Assembly (NCBI RefSeq): GCF_029784135.1
Contig: NC_073746.1
Coordinates: 301,859,949 to 301,923,948 of the forward strand
DNA: 64,000 nucleotides
Reading direction: 5' to 3'
Source of the DNA: Toxorhynchites rutilus septentrionalis
Lineage: Eukaryota > Arthropoda > Insecta > Diptera > Culicidae
Shown here in pieces: positions 35,206-46,240 of the stretch. Position 1 is the first letter of the stretch, and each line of letters starts with the position of its first letter. The position numbers were made by a program, and so were the translations under genes. The notes beneath the pieces were generated by a model. It worked only from the letters and a program-made list of their open reading frames with translations. It ran no database searches and was not told the origin of the DNA.

Positions 35206-35634
35206 CTAGAATAGAGATTGTTTCCAATTTTTAGGAATAAACAATTAGCAGAAAACTTTTCTCTGAATTTTATTACACATACAGCTAGTTAAATATGTGA
35301 GTAATAAAAATGCATCAAATGAATCAATGTTATCAAAATATTTTATACCAAATAGATGGAAAGTATCGTCAAGTAGCATTTGTACACTCAATCTTGCGAT
35401 AGACTGTAGGTAAACAGAGCGACATACAGTTGTTATCAAACCGGCAAATACTGCTGCTTTATAATTATTTGATTTGTTAACTTACTAAACCTATAGATCT
35501 TCCTTGGGTTTTGGTATTTTTTTAATTGTTAATCCCATAAACAGTGTTTCACAAACCTAACAGTGTCACGCAATGTTTACAGTAGAGATTTGAGGCAGAA
35601 AATATTTGAGTCGTTTGGCAGTCGTGAAGAATCT

Positions 35635-35795
35635 TTTTTTTTTTTTTTTTATCTGTATTATAGTGACTTTCAACTCATTTGGCTGGTTCGTCACTTTTAC
35701 TTCCATTTTTGGAAGAATGTCGGGAGTGAGATTTGAACTCGTGACCTTTAGCGTGAGAGGCATGGATGTTGCCACTACGCCAGATCGCCTCCACA
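35635..35795 (-). mobile_element. tRNA-derived SINE, family 3
   Basis: The minus strand has an A-box-like TGGCGTAGTGG, a B box AGTTCAAATCTC, a short body and a poly(A) tail (T-run at 35635-35650). A perfect 12-bp duplication, CGTGAAGAATCT, flanks it at 35623-35634 and 35796-35807. At ~160 bp it is the shortest SINE here. Confidence 0.9.
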
Positions 35796-35807
35796 CGTGA
35801 AGAATCT

Positions 35808-37895
35808 GGCATACACATGTCGGTAGTTTCTCGTTTGTTAGAGAGTTACAGGGCAAGAGGGTCGGTACCTTGAAATATGAAACGATTGTTCTGCATCGGG
35901 ATCTGAAATCAAGCGAAAATCAGGCTTGAATGTAAGCTTCATAACTGTTCGGTGCCGGTTTCGAGAGGGTGGTTTATTTAGCTGCAGACCAGTGAAGAAG
36001 CCGTTCAATAACAACAAACAGAGGAAAACTTATCCTTGCCATAACAAACAGAGAAAAACTCATTTTTTACGAAAAACCATTTAAATCGATTTCAAAATGG
36101 AAAACAATGTTATTCAGCGATTAATCCAAACGGCTTGATTTCGCCGGCTTGAAATGGGTTAGACAAACACTTGGGACATTGCCTCATCCGTGATGCCCAA
36201 TTTGAACTATGACTATGTTACTAGAATCTCCAAAACCTGCTCTCAACATGTTGAGTTGTTGATAATAGAATCGTGACATTTCTCTGAATTGACATATAGT
36301 CTTACCCGCTTCGGTCCTTGGTGACCGACACTGAACTTTCCGCGTGAATATGGAACATTTCGTCCGTAAATTCTAAGGAATTTAATGGAAAGAATGAGAA
36401 GTGATGAAATTTGGGTATTTGGAAAATGTTTGTAAGAGTTTTTGACATCACTCCAATTGTAAATTTTTCATGTACGTTTTTGCCTGAGTCACATTCTGAT
36501 TCGAAACACCAGATTTTTCCGACAGGCTCCAATCGTAACTGCCATGTAACCCAATTAAATTCATGTGATAAAAATGCCTACTAACAACATTTCAAGCCAG
36601 GTCAGTCTCATAGCTCATTTGCAAACATCAAAAGCTAAAAAAAGGAAATGCTCAAAATATCCCCAACAACACACGTGAGCCCCGGAGGGGCTTCTCACAC
36701 CAACCTGCTCTACATTTGTTTCTACCTCCCGGACACGGAGAGCACTGCAGTAAACGCTTCCCAAGTGTGATTTAAAATTAATGACAGACCCAACCAACCC
36801 TAAAAAAATTCACGAGGGGCTCTCACTGCACTGAAACGCGAGGGGGAGAGGAGGTCTGTTCACCAAAAAGCAATCAAAAACAGTTTATCGTTGGGGCAGA
36901 CATGCGATCGTACACGAACACATATAAGAATTGAATGAAAAAAAATGAAACTAGCGTCGAATATTACACCGAACGAATTTAAATTGCCCCAGTTGCTTTC
37001 GGTAATGATGGGGGTTTTAACTGCACCACGTGCCATTTTTTTCCCAAGCGATACAGGTGCAAGAGAGTAACGAATCGAAAAGGGTTGTTTACGGTAATTA
37101 AATTCGCCCAGAAGGTGACATCTGGCGGCTGTGTTTGAAGTGTTTTCGAATGACCTCGGAACTTTCATTACCAGCAATGGCGCTGTGAAAAAGTTTTTGT
37201 TTACTCCAATCCATCGAACAGATACAGCCACAATTATGACTCATTCTATCACCCCTGAGTCCCCTTCAAATAAATCAGACGAAATAATTTAGTGAACAAA
37301 TGAAACTCATCGAAAATTCAAGCCATAATTTCAGTTACGCAGCCCCTCGCGTTTCTCGATGACAAAATACTTCTCCCGACAGTGAACTATAGGGATTCCT
37401 CCTATGTTTCTCGAAGGGTGAAAACAGAAACTGATGCAACATTTGTCACGCACACAGTGTTTTTCCTTTTGTTTCCCCAAATGAAGCCAGAAGGGAATTG
37501 ATAATAATGGTGTGTTCCCAGTCGGCCAAATGTGAGAGAGTGACTCACGGTGTGATGAAAAAACAAACTACTGTTCCCTATTTATGGGCCACACGTTCGG
37601 TGGTTTTTTTTGGTAACTTGAATAATCTATTTTTAGATTGTCTCGTTAATTTCGGATATGACTTGCATTCATGATTGCTTTTATCTTTATTTGGTTACAA
37701 TTCAGCCGCATTGTACATTCGTTGCAAAGGGAGTGGATTTTTGCTATGCCTCTTCACATAAACATTGATTATATGTTGACTATTATATGTGACCGTGGAA
37801 AACCACCAAAATTTTTTGAAAATGCCTAATTGCAAACTTTCTTGGACGAAGATGGTGGTAAAAATCAATGGAATATTTACCAATCAAACGTTTCT
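35808..37895. other. Anonymous 2.1-kb region
   Basis: No recognised element. A minus-strand 123-codon frame (36860-37231) is the longest and has no known motif; I rate it as probably chance. The block around 36650-37600 is less repetitive and may be host intergenic or intronic DNA. Confidence 0.3.
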
Positions 37896-37929
37896 CCTCG
37901 TTTAATATCAGAAAGAGTAACACGAAGAA

Positions 37930-38130
37930 ACTTTTTGAAGACAACTTACCGTCACATCGAGCAAGAGCGGACAGGTTGAATTTCCGCATGCGGCATATTC
38001 ACCAGACTTGGTTCCTTTCGATTACCATTTGTTTTCATCGATGACAGACGCACTCGCTAAGCAACGCTTCAATTCTTACGAAAATGTGCGAAAACAACTC
38101 GATGAGAGTCTAGATTGACGATTGGAGATA
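37930..38130 (+). pseudogene. Mariner transposase relict, catalytic end
   Basis: FEDNLPSHRA (about 37935), then in another frame AYSPDLVPFDYHLFSSM-like sequence (HIHQTW... frame-shifted) and ALAKQRFNSYENVRKQLDE (about 38048-38105). This is the DNA.SH...YSPDLAP.DYHLF...F.S.E pattern of mariner. The sequence is too decayed for a subfamily call. Confidence 0.65.
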
Positions 38131-38853
38131 GAAAATCATTGAGAAACTTCATTGTCGGTCACAAGCCTGGCGTAAGAGCGACTAGAAGCAATCTTTGTGA
38201 AACCATTGCCGTTTGGGCTTAGTGAAAATCAGTCCAAAACAGAATACAATACTTTTGATTTCCGATTAAATATAGCTAAAAACAAGTTGATCGAACTGAT
38301 GAATGCGGATTTAACCACAAGTCAGGCAAGTTGAGGAATATCCTTTAATTAACTGAACTACGGGTTCCGCAGGCAAATACCAACGGTTCCAGCTAGTTTG
38401 TGTGGTGGTTGAACCTTTAAGTTCTGTCTTCAATATTACTCTAATTATATTACTCCAAAAAGAATAATCAAACCATAAGTGCAGAATGATCAACGGAATA
38501 CAGTGGACTTTTTCGACCAGAAATCAATTGAGATAGCTGTTGCTTTGAAACGCAACTGACCCATTCCATGAGGTTATGCACCAGAGAACCAAATTTCAAA
38601 TCTAGTTTTAGGAGAAAATTGAAAACGTTCTTTGAATAAGCACTAGTTATATCATAAATTTTTTGTAACAAATTTGATTTTGATTTACCAACCTTTGAGA
38701 GAGGCGAGTTTAAAAAACTACATAATTATATTCAACATATTTTAGTTTTTCACTATTTTTATGTTTCTTGAGATATCTCTGCATATGTTTGACCAAACTT
38801 CAATGTCTATATACCATTGAATGGGTGATTAAATACGTATACGATCCATCCCA

Positions 38854-39150
38854 GTGTGACGTAACAACATATTGACTCACTACAAACACTTTTTTTGCAT
38901 TTTAATGAATAATGCACACAAAATTATACGATGTTATAGTAAAATTATGAAAATTTCCAACAAGAATCATCAGTTGGAGAATATTTTATAGGTAGATTGG
39001 CTTGTTGTCAGTCAAATACTTTTGCGACGTGGCAACATCTCACTTTTTGCTGTTTCGTTAATTAATATTAATGATTAATTTAATTAATTACAATTCCGTT
39101 TCAAAACATACAAATGATCTTTTTCCTATGTTTTATCAACAATATATGAA
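38854..39150. mobile_element. GTGACGTGACAA-end MITE, copy 3 (diverged)
   Basis: It starts GTGTGACGTAACAAC and follows the same order of segments as the copy at 42804: TTGACTCACTACAA, ACGATGTTATAG, TCATCAGTTGGAGAATATT, ACTTTTGCGACGTGGCAAC, CCGTTTCAAAACATACAAAT. The far end is lost around 39150. Confidence 0.65.
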
Positions 39151-39372
39151 CGTAGATTCCATGATATATGATAGAATCTTCCGGTTTGCTGACGGTATTA
39201 TTGAATGCTAAAAAAATATGGAAACCCCATGCGATAGGGGCTTATCAGCGGAAGTCGAATATTGTATTCCGATACCATTTTGGAACCGAGGATGGTGACT
39301 TCCGGTTCGTTAAAAACGAATATAAAAGACCGGGAATGGCATGAAATCCCACAATACGATCGTGAATGGTAA

Positions 39373-39849
39373 TGTTGGCATATATCCATGGGTGCGCGAA
39401 AAGGAATAAAAAAAAAAGAATAATGTTTGATAGTGAGAGATAGGATTTAAGTGAGAGGGAGATAATGTTTGAGTGGAAAGAATTTAGCCTTAGAGCGACG
39501 TGTGTGGAGTTATACAAAGAAAGTGCACACACAAATGCACACGCAAACATCTACGATTAACGATCAACAATCAAAGTCAACATCAAACTCAAAGTCATCT
39601 TCAACACGCAAACATAAACGCCCTTGCACAGGTATGTGGACGGATGCATACAAAGAGTTTATCAAAAGTTTCTGATAGCAAAATCAAATGCATTCCCTCT
39701 GCAGTGAGCGCCACTCGATGAACCAGGATTGTGCTAGCTATTGATGGCAAGCGCCAGAGTGAACGTATTAAACAATCACGATATAAAAACCGGAGGTCGG
39801 TTTGGGACCACCCCGACTTTTCCCAAATAAAGACATACCGTGTATTACA
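39373..39849 (+). mobile_element. Solo LTR (477 bp) with 5-bp target duplication
   Basis: It begins TGTTGGCATATATCC and ends GTGTATTACA, flanked on both sides by GGTAA (39368-39372 and 39850-39854). Inside are TATAAAA (about 39781) and AATAAAG (about 39826), spaced like a U3 promoter and R-region polyadenylation signal. No internal retroelement sequence follows, so recombination between two LTRs removed it. The TGTTGG start is common in Ty1/copia elements, but the superfamily is inferred. The frames across it are not genes. Confidence 0.85.
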
Positions 39850-40303
39850 GGTAACAGGTAGATTCAATTTATTTAGCTTATTTCGATGAGCATACCATAA
39901 ACAATTAAAATTGCTTTGTTTCGCAATGTTTCACCATCACAGAACTCATTTTGCACACAGGTCAAATATATTTTTTCTCTGTTTTTGAAGGAATGAAAAC
40001 GTAAAATGACGCTAAAACGCTAGAATGAAGATAACCAGAAAAATGTCACCATATTATCAAATTGTCAGCATCATGACACCTTTCATTTGACACTATTGAA
40101 AATTCAGTAGGAAGCACCGTTCCTGAGATACAAAGGAGGGTAAGTTCAGAACCACCGGTTGCGTTAGGATCACCTTCCCCTATAGTATGGTCTTTTGGAA
40201 GGGGAAGAGGAGATATCAGAGGAAAGTAAGAAGTATTCAGAGTAATAAATAAACATAAACAATAGTATATCGCTTGCTACAATACGGTGAAATTCTTATT
40301 TAA

Positions 40304-40388
40304 CCCTTTCCGTTCAACATCGAGTCTCACTCGTGGTGTACTTACATTACATAGGGCGCTAGAACGCTCAGCAGAGTAGTGGAAGGGG
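40304..40388. mobile_element. Short TTAA-type MITE, family B, copy 1 (85 bp)
   Basis: TTAA at 40300-40303 is followed by CCCTTTCCGTTCAACATCGAG; the right end is GGAAGGGG followed by TTCA, a mutated TTAA. It shares GAGTCTCACTCGTGG and CGCTAGAACGCTCAGCAG with the copy at 55870-55988. Confidence 0.75.
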
Positions 40389-40392
40389 TTCA

Positions 40393-40840
40393 TACAACTT
40401 ATTGATTGTGTGACGTGACAACGCTTCGTGGAGACTGTTTATTCGCACAGAGCGCGTTGTCACGTCACAAAATGCATGCCGTCAAAATGCATGTTCTTGC
40501 GAGTTTTTTTGAAAAACTGAGTTCATCTTTCATTGACAAATCATAGAACAAAGTTTATTTGTATGTTTTGAAATGGAACTGAAAGTACAACATTAATGTT
40601 CAAAAGACAGAAGCCGCAAAAAAACAGGTGTTATCACGTCACAAAAGTATTGGGCTGGCAACAAGCGAATTGAACTGTAAAATATTCTCCAACTGAAGAT
40701 TCTTGTAGGAAATTTTCTTAATTTCACTTTAAAATCGTTTACCATTTGGAAATCGTGTGTTTTATACATGAAAACGAGAAAAAAAACTGTTTTGAGTGAG
40801 TCAATCCCTTGTCACGTCACGCTTGAATGGGTCAATTGTT
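40393..40840 (+). mobile_element. GTGACGTGACAA-end MITE, copy 1 (left arm of a large inverted repeat)
   Basis: It runs from ATACAACTTATTGATTGTGT, through GACGTGACAACGCTTCGTGG, to CTTGTCACGTCACGCTTGAA and TGGGTCAATTG. The same ~420-bp sequence lies inverted at 42786-43200. A third internal TTATCACGTCAC (about 40630) shows that the GTGACGTGAC motif occurs at both ends and in the middle. Non-coding. Confidence 0.8.
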
Positions 40841-41133
40841 ATGAGTAAGTCGTAAATTCCAAATCGATAGGAGTTACAGGAACTTGCCACGTTCAGGCCG
40901 CCCGCATGTAAACGAAAATGTTCAATACGTCCGCGATGACGTTAGGGGTAATTTAAAGCAGTCAACGATGGTCTTTGGTGTGAAGATTGTTGTTCAAGAT
41001 GTTCAGCTTCCACTATGACTAGAACTCTTTATTCCATTGGTTACGCATCTTGCAGGATATGGCCATTTCAGGTAGACGCGAAGATATTTCAGAGACAGCA
41101 TACTCTTGCATACATTATAATTCAACAAACATA

Positions 41134-42395
41134 AAGGGTGTGTCACATGTGTAGACCGATCCTTTTGAAAATTTTAAACAGTAAAATAAAAACTATTAAA
41201 CAACTTTTGGCATTTTCTTTTTATTCATACTTCGAGCCCAAGCCCGTATGCTCGCACCTTCCTCTTTACCCCGTCCATAAGGTTCTGTACAACGTCAGAT
41301 TATAGTTTTTTTTGAACAGAAATCCATTTTCTCTTGAAGTCCGCCTCCGATTTGACAACTTTTGGGTTCTTCCGGAGGGCCTGCTTCATAATCGCCCAAT
41401 ATTTCTCTATTGGGCGAAGCTCCGGCGCGTTGGGCGGGTTCATTTCCTTTGGCACGAAGGTGACCCCGTTGGCTTCGTACCACTCCAACACGTCCTTTGA
41501 ATAGTGGCACGAAGCGTGATCCGTCCAGAAGATGGTCGGGCCCTCGTGCTGCTTCAATAGTGGTAGTAAGCGCTTCTGTAGGCACTCCTGAAGGTAAACC
41601 TGCCCGTTTATCGTGCCGGTCATCACGAAGGGGGCGCTCCGCTTTCTGCAAGAGCAGATCGCTTGCCACACCATGTACTTTTTGGCAAACTTGGATAGTT
41701 TCTGCTTGCGAATCTCCTCCGGAACGCTGAATTTGTCCTCTGCGGAGAAGAACAACAGGCCCGGCAGCTGACGAAAGTCCGCTTTGACGTAGGTTTCGTC
41801 GTCCATTACCAGGCAATGCGGCTTCGTCAGCATTTCGGTGTACAGCTTCCGGGCTCGCGTCTTCCCCACCATGTTTTGCCTTTCGTCGCGGTTAGGAGCC
41901 TTCTGAACCTTGTATGTACGCAGGCCCTCCCGCTGCTTGGTCCGCTGGACGAATGAACTTGACAAATTCAGCTTATTGGCGACATCCCGGACCGAACTTC
42001 TCGGATCACGTCTAAACTGCTTAACTACGCGCTTGTGATCTTTTTCACTGACGGAGCATCCATTTTTGCCGTTCTTCACCTTCCGGTCGATGGTTAGGTT
42101 CTCGAAGTATCGTTTTAGTACTCTGCTGACCGTGGATTGGACGATTCCCAGCATCTTACCGATGTCCCGATGTGACAACTCCGGATTCTCGAAATGAGTG
42201 CGCAGGATTAATTCACGACGCTCTTTTTCGTTCGACGACATTTTTCCAAAATTACGAAAAATTGACAGTGAAGCATGACCAACGTGATCTATACACTCTT
42301 ATCTGATTATAAGCGAAAGCTGAAGATATAATTCATAAAAATTAAAATTTCTACAGCGTTTTTTTCCGTGATGCAATTTGATGTGACACACCCTT
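41134..42395 (-). mobile_element. IS630/Tc1/mariner element of D-37-E type, both ends present
   Basis: The 15-bp inverted termini AAGGGTGTGTCACAT (41134-41148) and ATGTGACACACCCTT (42381-42395) are perfect and bounded by TA on both sides (41132-41133, 42396-42397). The 1262-bp element carries one transposase gene on the minus strand. It sits between two inverted copies of a different MITE. Confidence 0.95.
41300..42241 (-). CDS. D-37-E transposase with a late in-frame stop
   Basis: The 313-residue frame starts MSSNEKERRELILRTH and has two N-terminal helix-turn-helix units (about 10-45 and 65-105). The catalytic residues are D148 (MDDETYVKADF), D241 (FWTDHASCHYSKD) and E279 (ELRPIEKYWAIMK); exactly 37 residues separate D241 and E279, the hallmark of the mosquito D37E group. 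The enzyme would cut and paste the element at TA sites. The frame stops at TAA (41302-41300), but the same frame continues for 24 sensible codons (SDVVQNLMDGVKRKVRAYGL...) to TGA at 41227-41225. A single nonsense change therefore appears to have removed the last 25 residues. All catalytic residues remain, so activity is uncertain rather than excluded. Confidence 0.92.
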   Translation of the reverse strand: MSSNEKERRELILRTHFENPELSHRDIGKMLGIVQSTVSRVLKRYFENLTIDRKVKNGKNGCSVSEKDHKRVVKQFRRDPRSSVRDVANKLNLSSSFVQRTKQREGLRTYKVQKAPNRDERQNMVGKTRARKLYTEMLTKPHCLVMDDETYVKADFRQLPGLLFFSAEDKFSVPEEIRKQKLSKFAKKYMVWQAICSCRKRSAPFVMTGTINGQVYLQECLQKRLLPLLKQHEGPTIFWTDHASCHYSKDVLEWYEANGVTFVPKEMNPPNAPELRPIEKYWAIMKQALRKNPKVVKSEADFKRKWISVQKKL

Positions 42396-42785
42396 TAAAT
42401 ATATGATTTGAAATCGAATGAACAAGGCAAGATATTTCGGTTATATCGATTTTTAACTATTTTGCTGCGATTCTGAATGGAATTGATATTTTTCATACAT
42501 TCATTTCATGTGTATCTTGAGCAGAATATCCATGATGGATATCATGATCACTGAGATCGGTTAGGATTCTTATTTGATGAATGTCTGGGTTAATCTAGAA
42601 CAGGAATTCCATTTTTCCATCGATGTACCGTTCAAGGACTCTGGAAATGATTTCAATATGTCAATATATCATACCATTCAGTATTTCTGTATACGAAGTC
42701 AAGGTCCCGACTCCTTTTGATGCGAAAAAGCTTCACACACTGATGAAATCCCCACCACCTTGTTGTTGCGTTTGAAATGGCCTAT

Positions 42786-43200
42786 CGCAATTGACCCATT
42801 CCAGCGTGACGTGACGTTGCTCAGTCAAAACAGGTTTTTTTCGTTCTCATGTATAAATCACACGATTTCCAAATAGTAAACGATATTAAAGTAAAATAGA
42901 GAAAATTTCTTATAAGAATCTTCAGTTGGTGAATATTTCACAGTTCAATTCGCTTGTTGCCAGCACAAAACTTTTGTGACGTGACAACGCCTGTCTTTTT
43001 GCGGTTTCTGACTTTTGAACATTAATGCTGTATTTTCAGTTCCGTTTCAAAACATACAAATAAACTTTGTTCTATGATTTGTCAATAAAAGATAAACAGT
43101 GATTCCTGTATATTCAGTTTTTCAAAATACTCACAATAACATTGCGAAAAAACAGTCTCCACGAAGCGTTGTCACGTCACACGATTAATAAGTTGTATTA
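42786..43200 (-). mobile_element. GTGACGTGACAA-end MITE, copy 2 (right arm of a large inverted repeat)
   Basis: It is inverted relative to 40393-40840: AATTGACCCATTCCAGCGTG, ACGTGAC ... CCACGAAGCGTTGTCACGTC, ACACGATTAATAAGTTGTA. The two copies differ by small indels and substitutions. Together with the spacer they could form a ~2.8-kb stem-loop. Confidence 0.8.
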
Positions 43201-43209
43201 AATAAAAGT

Positions 43210-44835
43210 TTCACCGTATTGTAGTATGCTATATCCTTTTTTTATTCTTATGGACACGGAAACTACTGAACCGATCGACATGAAAATTGATATTTAGTGG
43301 TTTTTGGGGTCGGGGAAAATTCATATGATAGTTCGAGACCTCTCCTTCTCTAAGGGGGGGCGCTGCCATACAAACGAAACACAAAATTTTATGTATCACT
43401 CGGAAATAAATGAAGTAAATGGAGCCAAATTGGGCATGTGAAGGTTTTAGGGGGCACGAAATGTTTATATGGTGAACAGACACTCTTCCCCTCTCCCTAA
43501 GGGATGGCTGCCATACAAATAAACACAAACTTCTGCATAACTCGAGAAATAATCAAGCAAATTGAGCCAACTCTGGGATGTGAGGGTTTTTGGGTACGAG
43601 AAATGTTTCTATAATGGATGACATCACTCCCTCCTCTGGAATGGAGAAGGGGTCCCATAAAAATAATACACATATTTCAACCAAACATATTCCAACCAAA
43701 CATGACAATTGAAAATTTTAGGAAAACTCTGGAAAAAAAAAGGAAAAGTTGGAAAATTGAATTCGTATATGTTCTACAAATACATATTGACAAGCGTTAT
43801 TAGTCCATTTGATGTTCGCGCTAACGATATTGATCTTCGTTCGAAAGTGAAAATGGATTTTAATGTGATAAAACGAACGCCTATATTGTCTTCTATCTAT
43901 ATACAGGCAAACCTTTTTTTGTGCGGGACCGCATAAAAAAATCGCATGAAATAAATCGTGCAAAACTTCACCAGTAGCTTTAAAAACCCGTGTTCGGTAC
44001 ACATTAAAAAACAAAACTTATTTTGTGCGGTAGATAGGGACCGCATAAAACAAGTTTCCCCCAAGAAAATAACTCAAATCCACGCCGTTCACCGTTCAAT
44101 TTCCTTTTGTTTTCCTAATTTCCGATGGGAGAGTTTGCCTTTTCAGTTGTGCATTGCGGTTTTGTGCTTTTAGGTGCATGCCGAAACGTGATGCTGATAG
44201 ATATCATGTCATGCAAAAACTTAGAAACCCATTAGCATTTCATGGGAGGAGGGGAATGATTTCAGAAGTGGACAATTGGGACGCAAAAATGCTTTTTTCG
44301 CACTGAAATGCATATAAACCATCGAAAAAAACTAAATGGACAATAACTTCGTCAAATATGCTTCTTTTCATATACCGCACAAAAAAATCGCACAAAAAAC
44401 CGTACAAGAACAGAAAACCGCACAAAAACAGGTTTTACTGTATATAAATAAAAATGGATCGCCGAATGTGTTGATAAGAGCAAAACCCAAGAAAGGAATT
44501 GTCCGGGGTGTCTTTATTCAATCATATTTTTTGTATTAAACATTTATTCCATGTAACGGAGAAACATATTATTTGCAAGTGGTTGAAAAATCTTGAACGA
44601 GAATTGTGTCTGAAAATAATCTGATTTTATAATGACGAGTTTTGGTAGAAGCACTAGGAATTTTATAGTAAATTGTAATTTTGAAGGGTTGATTAAAAGA
44701 TCGATCAATGAACAGTTTTTCGATTGGACCCATTAACCGTGCGCTTAATAAGCTTAATAAGCGCTTAATAAGAAAACGTGGATGTGATAACGAAAAATAA
44801 AATTTGGGCGAGACGAAGTTTGTCGGGTCAGCTAG
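43210..44835. mobile_element. Long interspersed repeat ending in GGGTCAGCTAGT, copy 2
   Basis: It corresponds to 25100-26306. Two full and one partial ~138-bp subunits (CTGCCATACAAA...; starts near 43373 and 43509) precede CCATTTGATGTTCGCGCTA, the nested MITE at 43904-44440, GGATCGCCGAATGTGTTGAT, and the terminus TCGGGTCAGCTAGT (44823-44836). It contains the empty TTAA site for the MITE carried by copy 1. Confidence 0.65.
43904..44440. mobile_element. Nested MITE with CAG-AAACC-TTTTTGTGCGG termini
   Basis: The ends CAGGCAAACCTTTTTTTGTG and CACAAAAACAGGTTTTACTG are inverted repeats of about 24 bp, each followed by TA (43902-43903, 44441-44442). Inside, GTGCGG / CCGCA motifs recur. The related copy at about 25914-25930 lacks the insertion. 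TA duplication and a CAGT-type end indicate Tc1-like mobilisation. Confidence 0.85.
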
Positions 44836-45013
44836 TCTTTAATAAAAATTCGAATCCGTTAAGTTGTTATAATCATTGGCAGTTTGATCAACTACTTAAG
44901 AGCTAGAGATGTTATGTTAGATATTTGGTGCTATTGTCTTCGCGCGCCTTCATAACTCTCTTGATGTGATTTGGAGTGGAATTGGTCAATTTTTGACATT
45001 GATTTTATGTGTA

Positions 45014-45790
45014 ACTAGCTGACCCGACTTTACAATTTCCTTTTACTATAAATTGTCTAGTACTTCTACAAAAATTCGTCCTTATAATAAATAATGAAAT
45101 TATTTTAAAATTATTTTCAGACACAATTCTCGTTCAAGATTCTTCAAGCATTTGGAAATAATATGTTTTTCTGTTGCATGGAATATGTGTTTATACAGAG
45201 AATATTACAAAATAAAGACAGCTCAAATCGGACCATTCCTTCCTCGGGTTTAGGGCACACCAACACATTTGGCCTTCCAGTTTTGTTCATATAGATAGAA
45301 GATATAGGGATGCGTTATTCCGTCTGAAAATCCTTTTCCACCATCGAACAAAAATCAATTTCGTTAGCGCCAACATCAAATGGACTAACAACGCTTAGCT
45401 AATTGTAGAACATATGGGAATTCAATTTTCCGAATTTTCTCTTTCTGCTATATTGATCTAATTTTTTCTTTCCGCTATATTGATCTACGGAAAGAGACGA
45501 ATACAACGAAATATAGATGACTCAAATTGAACCATTCCTTTCTCGGGTTTTGCGCTTACCAACACATTATGCCTTCCATTTATATTTATATAGATATAAG
45601 ATATGGAAATGCGTTATTTCGCCCCTTCCTTCAGGTTTTTCTGAAAAATTTCCGATTTTTCTCTCCACTATATTGATCTACGGGAAGAGAAGAATACAAC
45701 AAAATACAGGAAGCTAAAGTCGGACCATCCCTTCTTCGGGTTTTCCGCTTACCAACAGATTTTGCCTCACATTTTTATTTATATAGATTT
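45014..45790 (-). mobile_element. Long interspersed repeat family, copy 3 with tandem 3' segments
   Basis: It starts with ACTAGCTGACCCGACTTTAC (inverted terminus). Three tandem partial units each contain GGACCATTCCTT-CTCGGGTT, CCAACACATT-GCCTTCC and a TTTATATAGAT-type end (about 45290, 45590, 45785). The last reads TTTTTATTTATATAGATT. Confidence 0.65.
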
Positions 45791-46240
45791 ATTGAATATC
45801 CTTTCTCTGAGTTTGTCCGGTTTATCATTTGATAGTTTGATAGCTTTAGGTCTGGGCTAGTTAGAGGCCAGCCTAGAAAAGAAATTATTTTTTTTTACTT
45901 ATGACAGGGAATGTTATCAAAAAGTCGTCGAGGTACACTCGAAAAGTTTTCAATAAATCAAGTGACAAACAGTCTTCCATTATGCAAAATCGAGGTTCCA
46001 ACTTCTTTTGTACGAACCAGCTCCAGTACCTTATATATAATTATTCAAGTTTTAATTTGATTGATAAAAACAATCAAGTTTATATGAACTTTTGAGCGAA
46101 AATTAATGAAAAGCTTTAAAAGAACATATTCTAATTATTTTACTTCTTAAATTTTTCCCAATTCTACTAATTTGCATGTAGTATAACTATATTCAGTATA
46201 AAATTTTCTTATCTATCGAAGAACCACGGAATGGTAAATA

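Noticed and set aside
36860..37231. 123-codon minus-strand frame
   Set aside because: No recognisable motif or promoter; length is within chance for this composition.
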